A stretch of 64,000 bases of DNA from NCBI RefSeq assembly GCF_019649055.1, contig NW_026570245.1:1116001-1180000 (forward strand). Direction: 5' to 3'. Origin of the DNA: Paramacrobiotus metropolitanus (taxonomy: Eukaryota > Tardigrada > Eutardigrada > Parachela > Macrobiotidae). Made by a program: the position numbers and the translations under genes. Each line of letters starts with the position of its first letter. Position 1 is the first letter of the stretch. Positions 51,234 through 64,000 of this stretch are shown here, piece by piece. A model generated the notes under the pieces. The model saw only the letters and a list, made by a program, of their open reading frames with translations. It was not told where the DNA came from and searched no databases.

Positions 51234-52027
51234 GTTGGTTATTGGACGTGCAAATTGGACGGTATGAAAATGTGTTCAAATGCATTCAGCAATCGTTGTG
51301 CATATGAGCTAAAAATCAAATTGACTAAGCTACAGTCTTATGCATAACACATATTCTTTTTAAATTTGGACCGTTTAATTATATACGAAAATTATACAAG
51401 TATGCCTTTCAAATCCATAGTTTACAAAAGTGAATTCGGCTACGTACGGCATATATGAACGCTTGTAAAACTGCTAACGGATCGGATCAGAAAACAGTAA
51501 CTCGAGACATAACAATCTGAATAATTATTACCCCATACGTGGAACTGAGACAATGATCTTAACGCAAATTGGAAAAACGATTTATTACGATAGTGGTCAC
51601 GTTCTGGATGCATTTGCAATCTGTTGCCGATTTTGAGGGGGCTGACAACATATATATCTATATTCAGTATCAAATACTACTAGTACTGTAATCGTACATA
51701 ACCTTTACAACATATCAGTACGTAACCTTCTCCTGTGCCGATAAAACCGGCACTTAGCCATTAATAATGCAGCCAAAATCTAGAATCTTAAGTCTACAAT
51801 GCAATATTAATCTATTTATTCAACTTTTTTAGTCGACGCACGACCGACCTGAGACAACATGAGTCTTAATGACTACTGCCCAAAATAGCATTTCTGTGCG
51901 CTGCTTACCTTGACAAATAAAAAATAATTATGCTTACAAGTTAAGTGATTACAGCTAGACCCGCATCCATCCCAGAAAACTCCATTGAAGTTGTCTTGCA
52001 TAAAATAAAATTTACCGTATGCTGTAT
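51234..52027. other. Intergenic, upstream of copy C
   Basis: About 0.8 kb holding the likely promoter of copy C. No other feature supported. Confidence 0.45.
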
Positions 52028-52976
52028 TACACCCTGTCCACGCCAAGTTGGCGGCATGGCATTTTATTTTTCTGCCCAATCGTCTTGCGCGTTAATATCC
52101 CTTGTTTTAAAAGTTAACAGTGCAGTTTTTTCTTCCGCATTTTCTGAGTGTAAATGTACTCGGCTTTTTGTTGCGGTGCCGCGACCAGCACCTTCCGAAG
52201 CGAAGGCATCGATTGCACGATGCATGGCAGCGTTTAAAACGAATATAATTCACCCAGAAATTCAGGAACAACTTTAGGCGCTTGAAATTAGGGATACTTT
52301 GAGGACAATTGACAGGCTGTTTCGTGAGAAAAAAGTGAAATTCATTAGCTGGACCAAACCCGCAAAACGCCACGGGAAGCAAAATCGTTTTTACTCCAAA
52401 ACAAAGCTCTGCCCGAAAAAAATTAAAGTGGCCATTGGGATTTCTCAGTCCCCAAGGTCGCGCTCTTAATTTGCGAAACGGTGATGCAAAAGTTGACGCC
52501 CATTTCCTCCTGGATTGTATTTTGCAAAGCATGGTCAAAAAGGACTTACCACGGCTGCACGGTGACCTCGCGAAGGAGACCGCTCTACATTTTGACCACG
52601 CCCACCGCTAAACCGCTGCTCTGACCCAGGAGGGACTTTAAGTCAAGTCTGTCCACTGCACTCTGAAGGACCACAGGGTAGGTAACTTGCCCAAATTGAA
52701 GCCGGTGGACTAAAGCAAACTTGGGAATTTAAAATGAATTTTGAGTAATGGAACGGCAGCCACGGTAGCTAAACTGCATCGCATTGTCAACGGAGGCTGC
52801 TCTAGTTTTGATATTCTTGTGATTCGTCACACGCTCCAATCTTAGATACCCTGTGTTTAAAAGATGTGGGATACATTGGGTGATATCGTAGAAGTTGAAA
52901 AAAGTTTAAGTTTTCGACCATGGGTTAACAGGAATTTTTTAAAGGGAAGCCGCCAACTTGGCATGGACAGGGTGTA
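52028..52976. mobile_element. 945 bp TA-flanked DNA transposon, degenerate (Tc1/mariner-like)
   Basis: Element 52030-52974, with TA on each side. The 26-base terminal inverted repeats read CACCCTGTCCA then (C/T)GCCAAGTTGGCGGC, one mismatch. TA target and 5'-CAC ends fit the Tc1/mariner group. Inside, a plus-strand stretch with QNRFYSKTKLCPKKIKV (about 52378-52430) vaguely resembles the N-R-x-N-x-R-x-Y region of mariner-type transposases, but stops interrupt it and no catalytic DD(D/E) set could be traced. Best called a decayed, possibly internally deleted copy. Confidence 0.7.
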
Positions 52977-53068
52977 GATAGCTTTGAGAAATACTTACAA
53001 TTCACAATATTTCGATTGAAGAAGATAGTGCTGTTTAAGGTCCCCGCATAAAAGAGCGCAGCTGAAAG

Positions 53069-53105
53069 CTGACGTAATTCCTTATTACTTAAGGAATTAC
53101 GTCAG
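53069..53105. repeat. Perfect 16 bp-arm hairpin with CRE-like core
   Basis: CTGACGTAATTCCTTA (53069-53084) and its exact reverse complement (53090-53105) flank the loop TTACT. Each arm contains TGACGTAA, a half-site-like CREB/ATF word. Confidence 0.85.
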
Positions 53106-53954
53106 TTTAAACAAACTGCGATGATAAAAGCCAGCTTATGCCACTGGAATTTAATTTTTTAACTCACAATTCACAGTTGCTGGTGCGCAGAACACCTGGA
53201 AGCTGGAATAGTTTCTGAAATCGCTCGAATGGATTTATTGATTATTTTCTAAGTTAAAAAATAAACAAATATTAATTTTTCGTAATACATATGTCAGAGC
53301 GGTGCAGTTATTGTGTAATTGCGTATTATGGCATATTTTACTTTAATAATAGCGTTTGCTTTTTGATCTTTCATTGCTAGAAGATAACAAGCAGCTGTTA
53401 TTGACTTGCATGAATACAGTACGGTATACGTAGCATTTACAATAGTATGTTTAAAGGTTAGCATTTATGGTGCTTCGAATAATAACCAAGGTTTATTTGC
53501 TTACATATCTAAACTTAACATTTGAAATTCGCTATCAAACAAACCGCTATCTAAAAGACGACAATAATTTTACAATCATGTTTTGTATTTAAAGTAAACC
53601 AACTAACCAGAATCAACAGGCTCTGTTTAATGTGTACATATAAAGCCTATGTGTACATATAAAGCCTAATTGTTTCAGTGAACAATCGCAGCGATTGTAA
53701 TTACCTACTCGGCCCCTGGCCGGCAGCACTCGTGTTACAGCGTTCCAGTCTAATTACGGCCGATTGTCGACCTATAACGGTTCGAAGATGGAACAAAGGT
53801 GTGTAATTTCTTAATTGTGGGATTGAAGGGATTCGGTGAATTGCATTCAGAATTCACACAGCCAACAACAGCCCGCTATGAGCGGTCTGCACTCTGCACG
53901 CTAAAAAAATCAAAAACAGCTTCGGTCATTCTCGGTTGTACGTAGCTGACGTAG

Positions 53955-54101
53955 CTGCTCCTGAAAGCGCAGGACGCGGCCCTACGGACCATCACCGGAG
54001 TCAACTGTCGGGCAACACCGCAGCTGTACGAACAATTGGGTTTACACGAGCAACAGACCGATGGCGCCAAAAGGAAGCTGTATGGCTTTACAAATTCGTA
54101 A
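53955..54101 (+). mobile_element. Short relic of a non-LTR retrotransposon RT C-terminus
   Basis: A 48-codon open stretch reads LLLKAQDAALRTITGVNCRA then TPQLYEQLGLHEQQ. This matches the pattern Q-x-x-A-L-R-x-I-T-G ... T-P ... L-G-L found after the RT thumb in jockey/R1-like LINEs. It is short and terminated by a stop, so a decayed fragment. Confidence 0.4.
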
Positions 54102-55493
54102 CCGGGTTGCATCGTGCCGTCATATACTACAGATATATGTGCATTAACCTTGCACCTGCTGAAATTTAAAGAAGCGAGTATAAGTTGCAAGTTTCGCCGC
54201 ATTTCCGTTAATGTCAAAGCGAACGATAACGACAGTTGTTAATTCTGGAAAACGTGTGACTGACAGCTGTTAATTCTGGAAAATCTGCATTAATGCCACA
54301 GAAACGATAATGATACTAGTATACGAGTAATAATATCTGCGCGGGACGAGTTGGGAGTTATCTGTTGTGCACTGACTCATTGACAACTTGACATATAGGA
54401 ACTGATGGCGATGAAAATATCGTTTTCTGGTGCTAATTAAATCACTGACTACTTTGACTGTAAACAGCGAGTGAACAAAACTTGTTAAACACAACAACAA
54501 AGAAGCAGTAGAGCAGGCCGCAGAAATAAATGAAAGGTCACTGTTTTTCATTCCGCCAAACAATAAAATTTGCGCGTGTTTCCATCGAAATAACTCGTGC
54601 ATCCAGTTGCTTTTTTTAAAATCATGAATCTTTAAAGTTATTCATAAAGTGATTCAGAATAAATCCGGCCCATTTGTGGTTCAGTGCAAGTTATCAGGCG
54701 GCATGTTTCTGTACTCGTAGCCCGTAGTTAAGCATATTTCTTCCGCCACTGAACAGAGTCTCACGTTAGCGTTCTGGAGTGCTGAAACGGCAGCGCTGTG
54801 GGAACATCAGCGACGCCGCATCAATTGGGCTCCTGCTTCGGGAAGGTCATAATCATCGATCGACTTATGTCCGGTGCCAGTTTCCTACTCAAGCCCATAA
54901 CATCCATTTTTTTTATCTTTGATGATAAATTTCTATACCGCTGAAAGTTTTCTCCGTATGGAATAAGAGCAAAGAGCCAATTAAAGTTACTTCCTTTGTT
55001 TTCTAGGGTAGTGGGTATTAGCGTACAAGAACAAGCCAACAAGATTTTCGATCTCAACGCACTATACCTATCACAATCCTTTCTTGTATCTGTAACTGTT
55101 AGAATTTATATTACGAGATTATTCTGGTCACGGGAACAGAAACCGGAAGCGTCGCACACACTGGTGTCAGTTCTGTTATGTTCTGTTCATCAGCGTTATA
55201 CAAGCTGGTTGCTTATATACCACACGGTACATTCATGATATTAGTAATTAAGTTACTGCACCTAAACATCTGATAAACAAGGGGATTGGTGACCTGGGTG
55301 CACCGTACACTCATAGATCAGTTAGTAGAACAATGGTCATAGTTCACAAATACATGACACATCATGAGTGTATATTATATTGGTAATATAATGTCTAACA
55401 GTAACTTGTAGTAAGTAAAATAACTTGTAAGTTGAAGTGCCGCACATAATTAGTACGCCACTGCAGTTGGTCCAGCACGATCTTGATCGTCAT

Positions 55494-59458
<3,965 letters not shown>

Positions 59459-60363
59459 CTTAATATCGTTGTAGTTTAATTAGAAACGTCCATTGTGATG
59501 TGACGAATAATGCGGCGGGGTAAACAGGCGCTGCATCTGAAATTATGGTGAACTAACAATATCATATTAAACACCAAAACAAGCAATGGATAAATCAATG
59601 AAAAGCTTCCGCGATACCGCTGTTTGCGTTTCTCCATCTTGCAGTGGACTACTCTATATAATATATACCTGGATCTGCTACGTATACCGTTTCTTTGTGG
59701 AACTGATAACGCCATTGCGCAACGTTAACATATCTTCGTTAATAAGCTTGCGGCCATGCTGTAACAATATGAATGCAGAACGTGCTTAACTGTATTGTGA
59801 TAACCCTGACACATGCCCACAGTGTCACTGCTCTGCAAGAGCTTACGGTATGTAACAATACGACATCCCAGTTCCCAGAAGAAATAACACTCGATGTGTC
59901 GTAATCTATAATTTTAGGGACGCAGCACCTCCCGTGGGCCGTGATATTTGATAATCGGTATCACTTACACTAATATTTTATCACGGCTGACACAGCCATC
60001 GTGTGGCGTTTCGCTAGCCGGTAATTATATTAATCAAATAACTGCTGACACGAAATGTGTACAATACATATCTGTACGTATGTGAGCGCGGGCAATTTTA
60101 GGTGCATGTTGTAAGCCCGGGGAAAACTGCATCGGTCTCACACCCACCAGGTCGGGACTCTTTCTATTCCTGAAAAATATGTGCAAAAATCGAGTGCAAA
60201 GGCAGCGCAATGAAAATCCTTCTTGAAAAAATACAAATTGCCTTTATGCCAAACATACTCTTACCAAGGTTTCAAATTTTGTTTGAAAAAAACAGGTATC
60301 AATTAAGACAGAGTTTAGTTGGCAGTGAAAGTCACATCACGTGTAAATAGAAGCAGAAGAATT
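59459..60363. other. Intergenic between laminin alpha and copy D
   Basis: About 0.9 kb: 3' flank of laminin alpha and promoter side of copy D. Short frames only; nothing supported. Confidence 0.45.
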
Positions 60364-63300
60364 TCACGAAAAAGGGCACGAATCGAGCAAGACATGGTTG
60401 AGAGTCACCATCTGATGAAAACCATACGCTACATTGTTTAGTGACAAGCGCCGAATGCATCCGACAAAATTAGCTACTTTCGGAATGATATGCGCCGGAA
60501 CGGAAGCCGGCCGGCCACCGATATATAGCGGTACATTATCCGGGAGTAAGAGCGGTGTCTGGGCCCGCGAATACGCATATTCATGCTGCGAGTCATCCAC
60601 GTCGATGGTGATAATGTTTTGCAAATAAAGCGCCTGCAGACGATGCCACTGTCCATCGCATAAACCAGCTCCACGATCTCCGGTTATAGGGAACGCTTTC
60701 ATTGCATGAAAGGAATCGGCAGGAGAGGACATATTTAAGATAACCTATGCGATGGAAAAGCGTACATTTATTGTCTACCCGGGCATAGATAACTGCAAAT
60801 TTATTTTCGAAATTATTCACATTACCTGTGAGTCAATAAATTTCAACTGCACATAGAGCCGTTGGATTGGATCATAGAATAGCAGTAATTCTCCGCTCAT
60901 CGCATTGGTGCGGAATTCCATTTCGATTAACAGTCGATTATTGGCTCGGAAATTATCCGCTGTGGGAAAAATTAACAATGCACTTGCAAAATCTTCCAAT
61001 AAAAATAGTACTACTACATAATAACAATTTTCATGTCCAGGATTACGGAAAGATTGCAAACTGTCTTATAAACTGCGGTCCTGCGGATATCGACGCTATC
61101 TTTCCGGCCGGACACATTTTATTATACACGTGTTGGTCATTTATGCCACGATAAAAAATAACTTTTTTTAATCAGTACGAATGCAAGTATGTACATATAT
61201 TTTTTAGTGAGTGTGTGATAACTGAATTTTTAATGCAATTGAGAAAGAGTACGTAGTACGAACAAACATGGACGCTGGAAGAACTCTCGCCATTTTTTCT
61301 ACTTTACTCACAGAGTGTGGCATATCCATTGCCTTCGAAATACGCGGCGGCTTGCACATTAAGATAGCATTCTCCCAGTCCTCGCAATGCTTTCTCCTGG
61401 AACAGATTCACACTCCGTCCATTCCATGTCAGATTACCCAGACAGCCCTGAAATCCTCCACGATCCATAGTGGTACTGGTGATCACTTTCTCATCCAGAC
61501 CTCCGATGTAGAACGGTACACTGACGACAAAACGCTTGGACAGCTTCACAAACTCTGATCGGCCATCGTCTACGCTAAGAATAATGCGCCTGGATTTGCG
61601 TTCTACATGGAAAGTGTGCCACTGCCCATCGGACAAATCGCCTTGACTAATCGCTTCCTGCAGCCAAAAATTCCCACCATCGTATACAAAGGTAACCAAT
61701 CAGAATGAGGATATTACTGCAACCAGTATAACACTGCTTTTACCTGAAAATACTCATCATTAACCGCTAAAACCATACGGCCACCGCGAAGAGCTAATAA
61801 CAGAGTTTCCTTTCCCGTTGGGTTGTCGGCATAGAGGATAACCCCATTTGGATGAAAATTGCGGAACGAACCGGTAAAATTAAACAACTTTACATCCTTT
61901 CGTTGTAAAAACATCTGCACGTGGCTGTTTTTTGTGGCTCCGAAACTGACTGCATTCCATTCCACCGGTGTTTTAATCAATTTTGGCGACGGAGCACAGT
62001 TCCTAGGATGACGAGATAACGCCATGGCAGACGGAAGCGGTTCAGTCAGCAAGGGTTCAGCAGTCGACGGCACTGCTGCCTCAAATTCGCACCGTCCAAT
62101 CGCGGCACGGTCAAATGCTTGCAGTTGCTCGAACCCAATCAATTCTCCGCTGATAATCAACCCGGTGATGCAGCCGACAAAGGAACGCGCCGACGCCGCG
62201 ATACTCGACAGATCCACATCCGACGGAACTCCTCCGACGTATATAATATCGGAGATAATATCGGTGCCCTGAATCTGCACCTTTTCCTCCTGGACCACTT
62301 GATCGTCCACGCTGATTTCAATCTTTTTCTTACGTTTACGTATGGACACGGTGTGCAGCACCCGGTCATCGTAGAAGCTTTTGTCGATGATCACCTTCAG
62401 CTTTGCCGCCGAACCGCTACTGAAGGTCAATACAATCCGTCCGCCTTGAATGGACGCGGTCCAGTAATTATGGTCACGTTTATAATTTTTGCTGACTGAC
62501 GCAATGAGTAATCCATCAGCTTGACCAGTGGCAAAGGAGAAACTGATGCTCGCATTAGCCGGTAACGTTTTTCCAGGTAGTTTTAAGTAACCGGCACTGT
62601 TGCTGAAACTGACATCCCGAATCGCCCGATTACGACACCCCTGTTCCAAATCGACATGGTACACTCGACGCGACAGCAGATCAACCGTCGACACATCAAT
62701 TTGAATGTCCTTCATGCAGCCGATAAATGGTTTATGGGAAATATTGTAGCGCGTTTGGAATACAAACCCTGGCGGTACACCGCCGAAATATACAGGACGG
62801 TTGGCCAATTCCAGTCCATCGGGTTTGACCTGGGGCAGACTGGCTTTGATGTGGTCGTCATCAACCCGCAGATCAGCCAGGAACTCGTGGCGCTCGGCAC
62901 GAACGTTGACGAAATTACCGGTATTAAAGCGACGGTTGGTGCTCACAAGAAGATGGTTATTTCCGCCTAGATAGAACTGGAATACGACTTTTCCGTCGCG
63001 CAGTTCCAAACTGATAAAATCTCCCATCGGTTCTTTGTCATTGGCACAAAGGAACAGCAGTGCGTTCTCGTCAAAAGTGCGGAATGTCAAGAAAATACTG
63101 TAACGTTTGTTGTTGTAGCGGCGAATCTGCGGAACGCTGGCGTAGCCCCCTCCGTTAAAGGTGTACGCGCCGACTTCCCCACCGCCTTCCGATGCGCTAA
63201 ATTTAATAGTCATGTTATTCATAACAACCCTTATTTTTCCATAGGATTCCGTTATGAATACCTGGTCACACAACCTGTACAGCCTTGTGTGTGCTTGAAA

Positions 63301-64000
63301 TTCCATAAACCAATTTGTTGACCATCAATCGCAATACCACCCAGGCAACCATAGAACTCCCGAGATAAAATTTCTGGAACCTTTAAGAAAAGACACAAAA
63401 TATTGCCAGTTGAAGTACTGACATGGATTAAATAATTTAGGATGCTTACGTCAACGCTGTTAGGCAAACCACCAACAAACATTTCCGAAGATCGATTCAA
63501 GTCCATTCGAGTAAAGCCAGCAGCAGAGCTCCCATTAATCAGCAATGGCGACGATTGTTGGGTTTCGGACATTGGCACCACACTCAGCTGTGCTGTATTT
63601 TTAACTCTAAATTCATCAAATCATCAGTCAAATGGCACAAAGTATCCAATAACCTAAGAAAAACTGCGCCACGTACCGTATGATTTCAATCTTGTACCAC
63701 ACATCTTTTTGCAACAATGAACTTTCTGTAGCACTGCGCTGGTCAGGTGGATGCTGAATGACTTTTGTGTCGTTCCCCACATTCCATACGAAACGCACTC
63801 GCCGTTCAAAAACCTCAACCGCCATGAAATCTGGTTCCTAAAATAGAATAAATGTTTACTGCAGACAAGCAGCTGATCACGCGGGCACCGGTGACCTCTG
63901 TGTGACTTATACTCGTACTAACCAGAGCTAAACTCTTAGGATTGCCAATGTACATCAGTAACGCATTTCTTTCCGGTACAGATGTGGAATACGTTAATGT
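60364..64000 (-). CDS. Laminin alpha chain, C-terminal LG1-LG5 (5' end outside window)
   Basis: Basement-membrane protein; the LG domains bind integrins, dystroglycan and sulfated glycans. Exons in the window: 63923-64000 and beyond, 63677-63837, 63450-63606, 63262-63380, 61744-63196, 61312-61657, 60826-60959 and 60364-60744. All phases close; one intron is only 65 bases. Five laminin G domains can be traced by their closing cysteines: EFYGCLGGIAIDG...GCTGC (LG1), PFIGCMKDIQIDV...LEQGC (LG2), SFVGCITGLIISG...GRCEF (LG3), a Pro/Ser/Thr linker of about 30 residues, then GFQGCLGNLTWNG...LGEC (LG4) and NFVGCIRRLSLNN...DSCPFS (LG5). Five LG repeats with a linker after LG3 is the laminin alpha layout, unlike perlecan or agrin. 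The paralogue type (alpha1/2-like or alpha3/5-like) cannot be decided here. No lesion. Confidence 0.93.

Larger units (their letters stand above)
52977..55493. other. Intergenic between copies C and D
   Basis: About 2.5 kb, 3' of copy D. It holds the hairpin at 53069, the LINE relic at 53955 and two short tandem repeats: a unit containing GTGTACATATAAAGCCTA twice near 53632-53668, and GTTAATTCTGGAAAA twice near 54238-54282. No host gene seen. Confidence 0.45.

Noticed and set aside
52107-52538. 143-codon minus-strand frame inside the TA-flanked element
   Set aside because: No transposase motif, no start context; the opposite strand shows the (weak) transposase-like pattern.
62024-62970. Plus-strand frames across the laminin LG exons
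   Set aside because: Antisense shadows of the long laminin exon.

Overview
This is a 64 kb piece of an animal nuclear genome. Every well-supported gene is split by short GT-AG introns. The products are animal-type: LSD1 histone demethylase, fukutin, OSTM1, a laminin alpha chain and receptor tyrosine kinases. Many introns are only about 50-150 bases, and the intergenic DNA is AT-rich with many GTAC-containing words. A small-genome invertebrate fits best. A tardigrade or another non-insect ecdysozoan is my guess, but nothing in the window proves the phylum.

Layout. 0.2-2.9 kb: LSD1 (minus). 4.2-5.2 kb: retroelement relic. 5.3-7.6 kb: secreted lectin with two C-type lectin domains (minus). 8.3-10.1 kb: OSTM1 (minus). 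11.1-13.4 kb: fukutin (minus). 15.8-21.4 kb: an unrecognised secreted acidic protein with a six-cysteine C-terminus (plus). 22.4-25.6 kb: cytosolic 5'-nucleotidase III-like protein (plus). 25.6-31.6 kb: a repeat-rich gap with a minisatellite, a 0.55 kb tandem duplication and a 1.2 kb satellite. 31.7-33.8 kb: compact D-3-phosphoglycerate dehydrogenase (plus). 34.5-59.5 kb: a tandem family, all on the minus strand. 60.4-64 kb: C-terminal five laminin G domains of a laminin alpha chain (minus), running off the window.

The tandem family is the most striking content. Its full-length members encode two extracellular GH16 (beta-glucanase-like) modules that have lost the catalytic glutamate motif, then a stalk, one membrane helix and a split tyrosine-kinase domain. 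I know of no described receptor kinase with this architecture. By analogy with arthropod beta-glucan recognition proteins, which carry inactive GH16 domains, these may be glycan-sensing receptors. Four copies are present, here called D, C, B and A in transcriptional order. D, B and A each carry frameshifts, stops or deletions. C is intact but has one GH16 module and a membrane segment with no kinase. The lesions occur only in this family, while the six neighbouring conserved genes read cleanly. That suggests birth-and-death evolution rather than general assembly error.

Two structurally clear TIR elements sit in the array: a 269 bp element with a perfect 13 bp target duplication inside an intron of copy C, and a 945 bp TA-flanked element between C and D. 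Exon boundaries were worked out by hand from splice signals and reading-frame continuity. For LSD1, the lectin (except its last intron), OSTM1, fukutin, the acidic protein, PHGDH, copy C and laminin, the intron phases close exactly.
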